Shown piece after piece: positions 11,158 through 23,461 of a stretch of 64,000 nt of DNA. A model generated the notes under the pieces. It was given only the letters and a program-made list of their open reading frames with translations, was not told the origin of the DNA and searched no databases. This DNA is from Phaseolus vulgaris (lineage: Eukaryota; Streptophyta; Magnoliopsida; Fabales; Fabaceae). The stretch covers positions 22,900,250 through 22,964,249 of the forward strand of contig NC_023759.2 in NCBI RefSeq assembly GCF_000499845.2. The letters run 5' to 3'. Numbering within the stretch: position 1 is the stretch's first letter; the number at the start of each line of letters is the position of its first letter. The translations under genes and the position numbers were made by a program.

Positions 11158-12570
11158 AGTCACTTGTATTTACCTTGTAAAAACTCTTGCGTATGTGCTT
11201 TGAACAATTACTTATTTCAATAGCGAAACTTGGATATTCTTTCTTCTGACTTCTTTTGAGCGCTTTCACCTTCTTTGTATGTTTAACTTTGCCGCGTTTA
11301 ACTTAGCGATTTTGCAAACACGACCTTTGGCGTAACTGCTTCGAGCCGATTCAAACTTAAGCAACAATCGCTTCAAACAACTAGTACCCTTGAGGCACTA
11401 ACCTAATCATAAGAAAAGTTTCCAAGCAACGAACTGTAACTCAATCATCGGTTCAAACAACGTCCCACTCGACCTGCTTTATCAAACAAGTCTTTCAATC
11501 TTCTCGTCGTGTTTGAACTTTTCCCGATCGCCGAAACCTCTTGGTAACACCAGCTTTTCCCAGCTTCACGCTTTGGAAGTCATTTCTTTATCTGGGACAG
11601 AAATGCCCTTTGGGATCTTCTTTTACCCCCCTGAACTTCAGAGCTGAGGACCGGCTGGCTAGGCGTTCTCTTCAAACCTACCTTAGCCACCTTTCAAGCT
11701 TCTTCCACCCTCTTCGCCATACCTGAACTCGTTCAAGACGAGAAGGATTTTATCTTGCCTATACCCGCACATAAGCGAGAAGGTCTTTAACTCGCCTGAG
11801 CTCGCGCAACGGCGAGAAGGACTTTATTTGATGCCTCAACTTGCCCAGGGTGTACATCTCCTCCCCCTGGATGCACTGAGGATCTTTTCTTTCTCTCGCC
11901 TGCACTCGCTCAACGGCGAGGAGGTCTTTAATTGGCCTTGGCTCGCACAACGACGATAAGGACTTTATCTGGTGCCTCAACTTGCCCAGGGTGTACATCT
12001 CCTCCCCCCTGGATGCACTGAGGACCTTTCTCGCCTGCACCCGCTCGACGGCGAGGAGGTCTTTAACTTGCCTCTACGTTGCCCCGGGAGTTACATCTTC
12101 TCGCCCCCAGAAACACGGAGGACTTTTCCTCTTTCTCGCCTGCACTCGCTCAACGGCGAGGAGGTCTTTAATTGGCCTTGGCTCGCACAACGGCGATAAG
12201 GACTTTATCTGGTGCCTCAACTTGCCCAGGGTGTACATCTCCTCCCCCCTGGATGCACTGAGGACCTTTCTCGCCTGCACCCGCTCGACGGCGAGGAGGT
12301 CTTTAACTTGCCTCTACGTTGCCCCGGGAGTTACATCTTCTCGCCCCCAGAAACACGGAGGACTTTTCCTCTTTCTCGCCTGCACTCGCTCAACGGCGAG
12401 GAGGTCTTTTAACTTGCCTCAAAACGCGCGAGGGCGTTGAGGTCTTTCATCTGGTGCCTCCGATCGCCGAAAGACGATGAGGACTTTAAAACTTAACTGG
12501 TGCCTCCAATCGCCGAAAGACGATGAGGACTTTAAAACTTTTTAGAAAGCACGCGATACATCTTTTATTG
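11158..12570 (-). repeat. Element B spacer with tandem repeats and a 240-bp duplication
   Basis: 11158-11740 is spacer matching A's 6541-7113. 11740-12540 is a reverse version of A's repeats, built from CTCGCCTGCACTCGCTCAAC-type units. A block of about 240 bp starting near 11941 is repeated at 12181, so B has one more unit than A. Long frames here are created by the repeats and are not genes. Confidence 0.8.
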
Positions 12571-12615
12571 GGTGGCCTCATTAAAAACCCTCCTTAGGGA
12601 AAAAAGAGTGCCCCC
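12571..12615 (-). terminator. Conserved post-pol hairpin and T-tract (element B)
   Basis: Minus-strand copy of the block described at 5634-5680: GGCACTC-type lead, CCCT/AGGG stem, TTTTTAATGAGGCCACC. It starts about 65 bp after the pol stop at 12680. Confidence 0.5.
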
Positions 12616-12679
12616 TTGAAACTGTTTTAACAGAGACATCGTAATATAACATTTGTGTTTGTCTTTACTTACAAAGCTC

Positions 12680-15600
12680 TTAACTATAGTACAACTTCAG
12701 GTGTGTGGCGTTCCAGGTACGAGGGATCGCCCCTCCTTCCAGCGTCTCTAAGCGGTAGGCTCCGTTCCCGAGTGCCTCGGTTATTCTGAACGGTCCAGTC
12801 CACTTGGGTGATAGCTTATTCTCCATCTCGTACTAGTGGGCCTTCCTCATCACCAGATCGCCTTCTCTAAACTGCCTTGGCATCACCTTAGAATTGTACC
12901 TTCGCTCGACCCTTCTCTTCACCGCCTCAGCCTTCAGCCTTGCTTCCTCCCTGACCTCATCCAGCAGATCCAGGTTCAGCCTTCTCTCTTCATTCGAGTC
13001 TTCCTCTACGAAGTTCTGGAATCTCGGCGAGCTTTCCTGGATCTCCACTGGAATCATGGCGTCACACCCATAGACCAAGCTAAACGGGGTCTCATGGGTT
13101 CCGGACTGCTCGGTGGTGTGGTACGCCCAGACTATACGGGGCACCTCCTCAGCCCAACTTCCCTTGGCTTTCTCGAGCCTTCTCTTCAAACCTCTCAGCA
13201 ACACCCGATTAGCTGATTCCACCTGGCCATTAGTTTGAGGGTGCTCGACGGATGCAAACACTTGTTGAATTCCTACTCCTTCGCAAAGCTTCTTCAACAG
13301 GTGGCTTGCAAACTGCGTCCCATTGTCAGACACCAGGCGCTTAGGCACTCCAAACCGGCACACGATGTTCTTCCATACGAAACCTTCGATCTTGTGCGCG
13401 GTGATCTGGGCCACTGGTTCTGCTTCAATCCACTTGGTGAAGTACTCAATCGCCACCACCAAGTACTTCATTTGCCTGATCGCCAGCGGGAAAGGTCCCA
13501 GGATGTCGATTCCCCAAGTATGAAACGGCCAAGGGCTATAGATCGACTTCAACTCCTCGGGAGGTGCCTTGATGTGATTCCAATAGCCACATAGAACAAG
13601 ATTCTTGACACTTTGAGGAATCACCTTGAGCTGGAAAATATAGAGGCACTTTCTTAGAAGTTGGATCATGGTTCTAAAATCAAGAACTCACCAATAACAA
13701 GTACCAATTCTCAAACTCATTTGGATGAACCAAATATTGTCAAATTGAATCAACAAAGGAAAGTTTAAAAGAAAAAACCGAACAGAATTGAATTAAAATC
13801 AAAACTACCGAACAGAATTAAGGAACAAACAAACTATAGGTGCTGGAAAATTAGAAGAACCGAAACATCAACAACTCAAAACACAAGACAACATGAACAA
13901 ATTGAAGAAGAAGAAAGGAAGGAGAAGAGAATGCTCATGAAGATGGAGGAATGGTTGGATGATCACGCCACTAGAAGAATGGATGCTCCTAGATGAGTGT
14001 GGAAGCCGCCACTTGAGGAAACCATGGTCCTTCAAGATAAGACTAAAGAAGAAGCTCAAAGCTCTCCAAATGCTCACTCCAATTTTGAGTATAGTTTCTT
14101 TAGATAAAATTCAAATCTGAAATTTACAAGGAAGGCACCTCTATTTATAGCCTAAGGTGCTGAAAAATGAAAGCTAAACAATTCAAAATTCCCTCCAAAA
14201 GCCACTAGAACCGGCGCTAATTGCCTAAGCAAGGAAGGTGTGATCCCTTCCTTTACTTTGGCACCCCCTATTCTACTCCTACACCTATCTACTAATACAC
14301 CCCCCTAAAGGTCCTATTTAAAACCTAAAAGATGCTATAACAAAAGAGGTTTCTAAGGTTTCCCTCTAAGCACCTTCAACTAAAGACACTATAAAAAGAG
14401 AAAATAAATGTCCTCTAGCTCCCAAGGCTTTGAACATGCTTCTTGTAATCCTTTGAGGTGGACTTTGACCTCCATGGGCGTCCTCCTTTTGTGCCTCCAC
14501 CTCTTCTTGAGCTTGATGAGTGGCCTCTATGTTCTCTTGGGCTTGATCTCCATCATGCCTTGTGCCAATCGGCGTGCTGCTGGCACTGTTTACAGCATTG
14601 GGCATACTTCTTGCAGTCTTCTCTCATGGATGGCCAATAGTAGCCTGCACGGAGAGTCCTCGCGGCCAGAGCTCGACCCCCGACGTGACTTCCACATATT
14701 CCTTCGTGGAGCTCTGCCATAATTCTCGTGCACTTCTCGCCGTGTATACATTCCAGGAGTGGGTGAGTGAACCCAAACCTGTACAGATCGCCATCAATCA
14801 ATGTATACTTGCTGGAATTTTTCTTTACCTTCCTAGCTTCTGTTGGATCAAGCGGGAGGAGGCCATCTGCCAGGCACCGCTAGTACTGTGTTATCCAAGT
14901 GTCTGGCTCATGGGTGGCGCAGACCTGCATCACATCCACCTTCTCTCCCCGACAAGCTCTAACTCTCGGCGATCTCAGAGTTTCTTGCGTCAAAGACTTG
15001 TGGCTTCTCGCTGCTCTCTCCGTCGACCTGCTTATCTGAAGGACCAGGTGATCTGCTACAAATGCCCTCGGCGTCTTCAGAGTTTCTTGAATCACTGCCC
15101 TCTGCCTACCCCCCTTGCCTGAACTGGCGAGCTTAGCAAGCAAGTCAGCTCGGGCATTCTGTTCTCGGGGCACATGTACCACTTCAAAAGAGGCAAAGGA
15201 ACTCTTCAATTCCTGCACATACGCCAAGTAAGCCGCCATTTGTGGATCTTTAGCTTGGAACTCGCCTGTTACTTGCCCTGTGACTAGCAGCGAGTCACTC
15301 TTAGCCATCAGCACTCTGGCTCCCATTTCCTTGGCCAGCAGAATCCCGGCGATCAGCGCCTCATACTCTGCTTGATTGTTGCTGGCTTTGAAGGCGAATC
15401 TCAACGATTGTTCGATCAGCACGCCGTTGGGCCCTTCCAATATTACTCCAGCACCGCTACCCTGCTGGTTCGATGATCCATCCACCGAGAGTACCCAACG
15501 GAAGTCGTCACCTTCAACCCGCGTCGCCTCTGATGAGAGCTCGACTACAAAATCTGCAAAGATTTGCCCCTTGATCGGGCCTCGGGGCTCATACTTAATG

Positions 15601-18600
15601 TCAAATTCTGACAACTCCACTGCCCACTTCACCATTCTTCCCGCAACGTCAGGTTTCTTCAAGACCTTCTGGATGGGCAGGTCAGTCATCACCAGTATTG
15701 TGAAGCTGTGGAAGTAGTGGCGCAACCTCCTCGCCGAAAACACCACAGCCAGCGCAGCCTTTTCCAGGGCCTGATAGCTTGTAGGCCCTGCAGCACCTTG
15801 CTCACAAAATAAATAGGCTTCTGAGCCTGATCCTGGTCCTGGGCGAGCACCGCACTCACCGCCCTCTCAGTCACCGCGAAATACAACCTGAGAGGGATTC
15901 CCGCCAGTGGTTTGCACAGAACCGGCGGGCTCGCCAGATATTCCTTCAGCTTGACGAAAGCTTCCTCACATTCTTTCGTCCAAGCGAACTTGTTATTGCG
16001 CCGCAGACATTGAAAATAGGGATGTCCCTTTTCTCCGCTCGCTGACACGAAGCGAGATAGGGCTGCCATCCGACCTGTCAGCTGCTGGACTTCTTTCACT
16101 GTAGCCGGGCTTCTCATCGCCAAGATGGCGGCACACTTGTCCGGGTTGGCCTCTATTCCCCTTTCAGTCAAAAGAAAACCCAAGAACTTTCCAGCCTCCA
16201 CGCCGAAAATGCATTTCTCCGGGTTGAGCTTCAACTTGAACTTGGCGATCGTCGTGAATAATTCTTCCAAGTCTGCAACGTGCTTGCTTTTCTCCTGCGA
16301 GGTCACGACCATGTCATCGACGTAAGCTTGCACGTTCCTTCCCAGCATCGGTGCAAGTACTCGATCCATCAACCTCTGGTACGTGGCCCCCGCGTTCTTC
16401 AGCCCAAACGGCATCACCTTATAGCAGTAGCACGACCTCTCCGTCATGAAGGCTGTTTTTCTTCATCCATGGGATGCATCTTGATCTGATTATAGCCCGA
16501 GAAGGCGTCCAGGAAACTCAGCAGCTTGCACCCTGCAGCACTATCGACCAGGGCATCAATGCTTGGTAAAGGATACGAATCCTTTGGGCAAGCTTTGTTC
16601 AGATAGGTGAAATCGACGCACATGCGCCATTTCCCGTTACTCTTCTTTACCAGCACGACATTTGCCAACCACTCAGGGTACTGGACTTCCCTGATGTGGC
16701 CTGCCGCGAGGAGTTTCTGGGTCTCGTCCTTGATCGCCTGCCTCCTCTCTTCATTAAATTTCCTTCTTCTTTGCCGCACCGGTCTCACCATGTTGTCCAT
16801 CGCCAGATGATGGCACAAGAAGTTGGGATCGATCCCGGGCATGTCCGAAGCGGACCAAGCAAACACGTCCAGATGCCGCTCAATCACCTTGGCGATCTGG
16901 TCCTGGAGATCGACCTCCAGAGATCTTCCGAGCTTGAAAACTTTCCCCCCGATCTCCTTCTCGAGCCACTGCTCGACGGGTTTGGGCCTGGATTCTCTGG
17001 CGATCACCGCCTTGGCGATTCCCAGTTCCCTCGCTTCCTCGGGGCGATTCCGCGCCTCTTCTTCCTCCAGGCCAGCATTCCTCTCCCCCGGCTCAGCATC
17101 TACCATCTCTACATCCCTTCCGGCGGCCTCCTCTGTTACCGGTGGTCTGGGCTTCACACCGGGAGGCGGGGTGGTCGTTACATAGCTCACTGATCTTTTA
17201 TTTTTCAGGCTATTCTCATAGCACCTTTTTGCTTCTTTCTGATCAGACTTTATCGTGATCACCACCCCTTCCATCGATGGCAACTTCACCTTCATGTGCC
17301 GTGTCGACGGAATGGCACCTATCCTGTTAAGAGTGGGCCTTCCCAGCAGGATGTTGTACGCTGAGGGGGCGTTTATGATGAGGTACTTGATTTTCTCCGT
17401 CCTCGACCCAGCCTCATCGGTAAACGTAGTTCTCAGCTCAATGTACCCCCTGACCTCCACCTGGTCGCCAGCGAACCCATACAAGCACCCTCCATAGGGC
17501 CTCAGCTGGTCAAGGGGCAATTCCAGCTGCGTGAAAGTCGGCCAGAACATCACGTCTGCCGAGCTTCCTTGGTCCACCAGAACCCGGTGGACCTTCCTCC
17601 CTGCTGTTATCAACGAAATAACTATGGGATCGTTGTCGTGAGGCACAACGTCCCGAAGATCCTGCTTTGTGAACGTAATGTCCACCTCCGGTGAGTGATC
17701 TTCAAACATGTCCACTGCCATCACCGATCGCGCATACTTTTTCCTCTGCGATGCGGTGCATCCACCACCTGAGAAACCCCCTGCAATGGTGTGGATCTCC
17801 CCGTGGATTGGCATTTCGTGTTGCTGGGCTTCTCCACCTGCTGGCTGGGAACTCGATGCTCCCCCCGTCCTCCTATCCAGCAGATAGTCGTTTAGGAACC
17901 CGCTCTTAACCAGGTCGTCGAGCTGGTATCCTAAAGACAAACACGAGTCCAGGTTGTGGCCAAAGCACTGGTGGAACTCGCACCAGGTGTCCGGTTTTGA
18001 CCCCAGCACCTTGTCGCCCACCTTCTCGGACGCCTTCAACCTAGCAGCTATGTTAGGGATAGCGATCAGGTCCGCTAGTCCCATGACGAATTTGTGCTTA
18101 GGCGGGCGATTGTATTCCCGGCGTGCTGGTGGTTGGCGCGCTTGGCTTCTTCCCTTATTTCTCCTATCGTAAGGATAGCGAGTCCTTTGGTCTTTTATGG
18201 CCGCCGCTGCCGTTTCCAGCACCCTCTGTGGCTGGATCCTGGTCTGGGCGCGTGGCCTGGCGGGAGCCACGCTGCCTCTCTTCTCGGCGACTTCACTCTC
18301 GTCGGCGATGTGGGCCACCGCAAGTCGCCTGACTTCAGCAAACGTCGCTGGATGAGCCCTGATCAAGGCCTCGCAGAATGGCCCTGGCTGCACGCCCTTC
18401 TTGAAGGCATAGACCAGCATTTCTTCATCCTTGGCCGGCGATCTGACCATCTGCGCTCCGAAGCGATTGAGGTAGTCTCTGAGGGACTCCCCATGGTACT
18501 GCCTTATATCAAACAGATCATAGGACACCCTGGGCGGTGCCTTGTTCACAATATACTGCTCGACAAAGATTTTCGAGAATTGTTGAAAATTAGTTATGTG

Positions 18601-19104
18601 GCCATTAGGCAGGCTCACAAACCACTCCATCGCCGTTCCCTGGAGCGTGCTCACGAACATCTTACAGTAGACGGCGTCCGACCCTCCCGACAACATCATC
18701 TGGGTGTGGAACGTGGTCAGATGAGCCTCTGGATCCTCCACGCCGGTAAAAACAGCTTTAACCGGAACCACGCTCGTGGGAATTGGCGTGTCGGTAATCG
18801 CCTGAATGAAAGGCATTGGGAAGACACGAGGCGGCGTCGACGGTGCCACCTCTTCAGCTGAAGAACGACCCTGCTGCTCCTGAAGAGCTCGACGCAGCTC
18901 CTCAGCTACCTTGCTGAGCTCCTCGTTCCTGGCGCGAGAGGCGACCAGGTCCTCATGTATCCTTGCCTGCTCGACGCGCGAGGCTTCTACAGTGGCCTGC
19001 AACGAGCGCATCATCTCTGCCATCTGCGTCATGGTCATGGCGGTGTCGCCTTCAGCAGCGACAGGAGCCACGGGACTGGAGCGATTGCTTCTCATCTTTC
19101 TCAT
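12680..19104 (-). pseudogene. gag-pol: Element B gag-pol, broken and interrupted by F1
   Basis: Same domain order as A: gag, DQGSSAD protease, RT with YVDD, RNase H, aRNase H, integrase. Gag, protease and the first part of RT form one long open stretch (to 16444). Breaks: an A-run with one A too few at 16456-16460 (frameshift in RT); a 4-base loss near 15780 in RNase H; TAG at 14882-14880 between aRNase H and integrase, identical in context to A's 4359-4361; insertion of F1 between the zinc-finger and core parts of integrase; TAG at 12835-12833 near the integrase C-terminus. All catalytic motifs are still visible. The ATG at 19104 corresponds to 125 in A. Confidence 0.93.
13570..14555 (-). 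mobile_element. F1: solo LTR of an unrelated retrotransposon in B's integrase
   Basis: 986 bp with TGATG ... CATCA ends and a 5-bp target duplication TGCCT (13565-13569, 14556-14560). It matches F2 (26957-27983), F3 and F4. It holds a TATA-type box (CTATAAATAG on the minus strand) and, at its 5' edge, a short open frame of the polyprotein type (QSPPQRITRSMFKAL). There is no internal region, so it is a solo LTR. Confidence 0.88.
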
Positions 19105-19452
19105 TAACTTCAGCGAACCACAGAAATACAGCAAATAACACTTCAACCACGATCGAATCAGCGATCAACCGGAGAAAACTCAAGAAACTGCGCAAGAACT
19201 CAAGAACACCGCAAACCTTCGAAGAAGATCGCAGCTTCACCAAAAACCACCGTTTCCCCGCGAACCAAACAAGCAAACGAAAGAAACCGAATCCACCGAT
19301 CGAAAAGCCAAACAAACGGTTTAAAACGCAAACTTCACCGAACGAAACTCAAAGAAACTGCAAACGACGGTTGCACCAGCACACAACCGCGCAGAAAACC
19401 TCGAAAGCTTCCACGAACTCACGCTGTGGATGGGAGCACGTTTTACACGGCC

Positions 19453-19467
19453 CCACGGTGGGCGCCT
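19453..19467 (-). promoter_or_regulatory. Primer binding site, element B
   Basis: Two bases inside the 5' LTR the minus strand reads AGGCGCCCACCGTGG, where minus-strand DNA synthesis should start on a tRNA. C has TGGTGCCCACCGTGG and D has TGGCGTCCACCGTGG at the same place. B's first base departs from the expected TGG (complement of tRNA CCA). The tRNA was not identified. Confidence 0.6.
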
Positions 19468-19469
19468 GA

Positions 19470-20264
19470 TGATCCTGCCTGTTGACCGGAGCGCTCGAGA
19501 ATGCCTCGTCAAAGGATCGACGTGCGCGCCGCTTCTCACTTCCGTTCCTCCTCTGGATCTATCTCAAGAACCTGCAAAGAAATGATACGGCGCCGCTGCG
19601 GCCGATCGCACTCCGACGCTCAAGTCAGTGACGGTATCACCAAATACTAAGAACTGGAACCGTGCAAACTCTCTCTCTCACAAACAGCTCTGTCACTCGC
19701 AAGCGTAAAGTGTATGAACTGAACGCGCGTACCTTAGAAAATCTGTTAAGAACTCTTATATACCTGGTGGTTTTCTCTCTCCTGGCAGTTACAGACCTGG
19801 ACACGTGGCTCGCATCCAACTGTACACGTGCCATCATCTGGAGGCTCCCTGACTTGGCGCTGCTTCTACTCTTATTTTGGCTAAGTTACTTATGCATGGT
19901 ACTGCCCAGTGCATAGCTAACTTAGGAGTGCGATCTCTACTGAAACTGGCGAGTTAGGGCCTTCATACACCTTCCCTGTGGTCTCGCCGGCCGCCTTCAT
20001 AATCTGCTTCTCCTTCGTCTTCGGCGATGTGCTTATTCTGGCGATCTCCGACTGCCTGGTCGCCTGAGTCTACATCTGGCGACTTCATCTTCAACCTGGG
20101 GATCGCCTATTCTGGTAAACTGGAAATCGGAACACGCCAACTTAACAATCGGCGACCACACGTGCCTCCCGACTTCCTTCCCATCTGCCAACCTGGCGCC
20201 TTGTCAACACGCCTACACTGTAGTAGGATGCAACGTCATCACACCCGTCCACCAGGGCGGTACA
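19470..20264 (-). repeat. Element B 5' LTR
   Basis: 795 bp, near-identical to 7159-7953. It should carry the promoter: TATATAA and CACGTG boxes sit in the same places as in A's LTR. The outer end abuts A's antisense gene, so A's frame now runs a few codons into this LTR; that fused tail is an artefact of insertion. Confidence 0.95.
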
Positions 20265-22860
20265 GCGGGAACGACTTTTCCATCTACTACTTCGTTGTTC
20301 AACGACACCATGCTGAGGTCGAGATCAGGGAATAGGCATGCGAATTGCTCCCGAGCGGCTTCGAATCCAGCAGTCAGAATCTGAGCAGAATTTAGCTTAA
20401 GTTCTTCAAACTGCCCTTGAAGTCCTCCAACCTGTTCCTTGAGCTCCTTGTTCTGCTGCCCCTGCTCTTCAACCTGTTTTTGGAGTTGTTTGTTGGTCTC
20501 TTGAGCATGAAGAAGGTCGTCAGTAACCTTCTTGGATTCTGTTTGAGCTTGGGCCAACTCGGCAACCATCTTCCCTTTCTCCTTGTTTGCCTCGGCGAGA
20601 TCAGCCATGGCGTCGTCCCTCGCTTTTTCAACTTGCCCAAGTAGCTTCTCGCGGTCAATCGACCTCTGCTCCAGCTTTTGCACCCTGGCGGCGTCAGCTT
20701 GAATGTGAGCCTCCAGGTCGCTCGCCTTGGTGCGCAGAGGCACGATCTTGCTTTCTAGTTCAACTTTCTCTTGGGCAAGTTCGTGGACTTTGCGGCGAAG
20801 GTCGGCAGCTTCCTTGCGCGCCAGCCTAAGCTCGGTACTCAGGGCATCCTCTACTCGAGAGTGTTCCATTTCCGCGAGCGTCAGGCTGAATGACACCTTC
20901 TCCACCTCAACCTTCATAGTGTTATTTTCGGTCTTGAGGTTGTAGAGATCGTCTTGAAGCCTCCTGGTGGAGCTCTCCACAGCCCTCGTTATGATTGATG
21001 GGATATCCTCTGCTATGGTTTTGAGTTTGGCAGTCAGAGGTTCCCACATCCTTGTGACTTCAAGGGAAAGGTTGGATGCCTGGAGAGGCGCCAGGGGGGC
21101 TTGTGGAGGGTTCTCGCCGCCACCTTCCTTAGCAGGGTTTTCAATGTTTGCTTCCTGGCGTGGCGACGCGACCGGGGACTCGGTAATTAGAATTGGGGAG
21201 GTGTGAGCAACCTCATTCCCGGTCGGAACGTTCTCTGCAGCTGAAGCATTTGAAGGAGGGCCCCCTCCAGCTGAGATATGGGGCGTAGAGGCACTTGGGG
21301 GGTCCTCCAGAAAGTTTGGCTCTTGAGCCTCGACTGCTGGTGGCGCAGTGGCCAGTGGAGTTGCTTGGACTGGTGGTGAAGGGGCTCGTGGTGTTGGCGA
21401 TGAGGGAGGAGGAGCAGGTGTTGATGGTGGTGTTGAATCTGGAAGAGGGGGTGGGGCAGGTGGAGAAGGTGGTGCCACCCTTTTCCTCTTTGTAACGAGG
21501 CCATCCTCAGTGACCTCGTCGTCCTCTTCCTCCTCCTCTTGGACGACTTGGGGGGCTTTTCGCTTTGGCCTTTTAAGGAGCAGTTTCTTTCGTTGGGTGG
21601 GCTCCTTAGGCGGTGATCGCCCATGAATGATGGCCTTCTCGACCGCCGAGTTGGGCACCGTCTGGGAACCGGTCGCCAACCCGTGGTTGCGGGCGAGCGC
21701 CTTCAAGTCAGCGAGCATGTTCTTACCCAACATGGTATCTGCATGGAACGAAAGTGCATGAGTTAGCTCCAAGGGGAAAAAGATTAGTGTACAAGGCAAT
21801 GAGACAGCAAAAACAGGCATATGCAGAAAAGATAAAACCAAAGTCTTGTGTGTGTCGCACAAGACGCCCAGAAACAATATCAGAAGCAATGTCAAGACAA
21901 GAGTGTAGCGTCCTGACCTATTTGGAATTCCAACTGGTCCTCAAAGAACTCGAAGGAAATCAGGGTGGGGGTCAAGAATGTTATGTGGGCATCTGCCACC
22001 CTCTTCCAGAATAGGCAAAGGTCTCGGTCCAAAGCTCCCATGCTATCAGGACTTCTGGGCCTCCTGAAGCAGCTCTTGGACTCCTTTTTCCCCTTGTCCA
22101 CCCAGTACAAGGGGAAACCGTCGAGAAGGGAAGTGTCTTTGTCATTTGCACGAACCTGGATGAACTTCCCCTTCCAATCCTTGTACGACTGCTGGAAGAT
22201 GGTGAAAATGGATCTCCCAGCAATGGCATTCAGGCTGACCCACAGGCGCTCTCCTGGGTGCTTGGCCTCAAACAGGAATAAAAACACGTCCACTGACGCG
22301 GGCAACCCCAGGTGGGCGCACGTTATCTCGAAAGCTCGGACAAACGCCCAGCTGTTGGGGTGAAGCTGGGCGGCAGCGATGTTGAGCTCGGTTAAGAGTT
22401 CCCTCTCAAATCGAGTAAGAGGGAACCTGAGTTTGACCTTCTTGAAGAAAGTGGTGTAGACGAAGCAGAAGGGCCCGTCGGCGCTCACTTTATCATCGGC
22501 GCACACTGGCAGAGCGGCGGGGCAAGGCAGCACCATCATTCTCTCATCGTGCTCCTTGTGAAACGATTGGTGGGCCTCGTCCCCATTGGTCAATCGCAGA
22601 ACCGCTCCCGCAGTGTTCACCGACGAGGTTTCCTTTAAGAGGGTTGGGTTAGCCCATGGGTATAAAGCCTTGAAGTCTGGCAGAGGGATGGGGGCTCCTC
22701 CAGCGTTTGGTGGAGTCGCCTGGGCCAGAGCGGTTTGGGAAGACGCAGGCCTCACAGCCTGCGAAGAGGGAGCACCACGAACTTGCGTTGAGTCGTGTGC
22801 TTGTGAAGGAGGATTTCGCGCTGATGGAGGGGGGTTCGGGGTAATCTTGGTGCGAGTCAT
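20265..22860 (-). pseudogene. Element A aORF-a, cut by B near its 3' end
   Basis: Minus-strand gene with the same structure as B's aORF-a. It has a 5'-UTR intron at 22869-23106, ATG at 22860, coding exon to 21918, phase-1 intron 21739-21917, then an exon to the B insertion at 20265. The frame is open throughout; only the last ~15 codons are displaced to 7158-7114. The coiled coil keeps about eleven residues (around ASDLEAHIQ) that B lacks. The gene was therefore intact when B inserted. Confidence 0.85.
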
Positions 22861-23417
22861 GGTAGCAACTGCAAAGGAAGAAGAAAGAGAAAGAATAATA
22901 ATCAGGAGGGTTACAAAGGCTGACTCGATCATAGAAGGAAGGTGAAAGACGAACGAATGTGAGTTCGTTGCGACGATCGACAAAGCCCTAAGTTACGCAG
23001 AAGGAGAAATGGAAAAACAGCCCACAGCGTATGCACCAGACAGTTACAGGATGATGCAAATCGGTGAAAATGCAAGGGAACCCAGCAGATGAAGGAAAGT
23101 AGTTACCTTTCGATGATCAGGAAAACGTTGAAGGGAGGTGGTGATCTAGAGCGTCGAGGAACGTCGAGAGCTTTCGCAGAAGGAAATGAGAGCGTATGCA
23201 AGTGTGAAGAAAGTGATGGAACAGTAGGAGCGTAAGGGGTTTAAGGGTTTTCGAAATAAGTTTTGGAAGCGCTAACGGCAGATGAAGAGAGCCGTTGATG
23301 AAGCCACGTGTCGAGCGATCGGTGAAGGGTTTGGTGGAGCGTCAGAGCAGCAGAAAGTACGATCGCTTGGAATTCTGCGTCAGTGCCACGTAGATCGGTG
23401 TTGACGAGGGCTCTTTC

Positions 23418-23461
23418 AGTCTTTTCGCTCGACAAGTCTTCGCTTAAGACTGGGGGGCTTG
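23418..23461 (+). promoter_or_regulatory. Palindrome and polypurine tract, element A
   Basis: AGTCTT (23418) ... AAGACT (ends 23451) inverted repeat, then TGGGGGGCTTG up to the LTR start at 23462. Same arrangement as in B, C, D and E1. Confidence 0.75.

Larger units (their letters stand above)
7159..20264 (-). mobile_element. Element B: full-length Tat-lineage retrotransposon, nested in A
   Basis: 13.1 kb with 795-bp LTRs at 19470-20264 (5') and 7159-7953 (3') and a 5-bp target duplication GCGGG on both sides (7154-7158, 20265-20269). The order on the minus strand is 5' LTR, primer site, gag-pol, hairpin, tandem-repeat spacer, antisense gene, palindrome and polypurine tract, 3' LTR. It interrupts A's antisense gene near its 3' end. 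By eye the two LTRs differ at about five sites, so the insertion looks young. Its integrase gene contains the solo LTR F1. Confidence 0.95.

Noticed and set aside
11759..12440. Several open frames with repeating LAQGVHLL / RSTARRSLTCLY-type peptides
   Set aside because: Made by tandem DNA repeats; they appear on both strands with no conserved domain or start context.
20213..20264. Novel C-terminal tail of A's antisense protein (PPWWTG...)
   Set aside because: It is the frame running into B's LTR after the GCGGG duplication, an insertion artefact.
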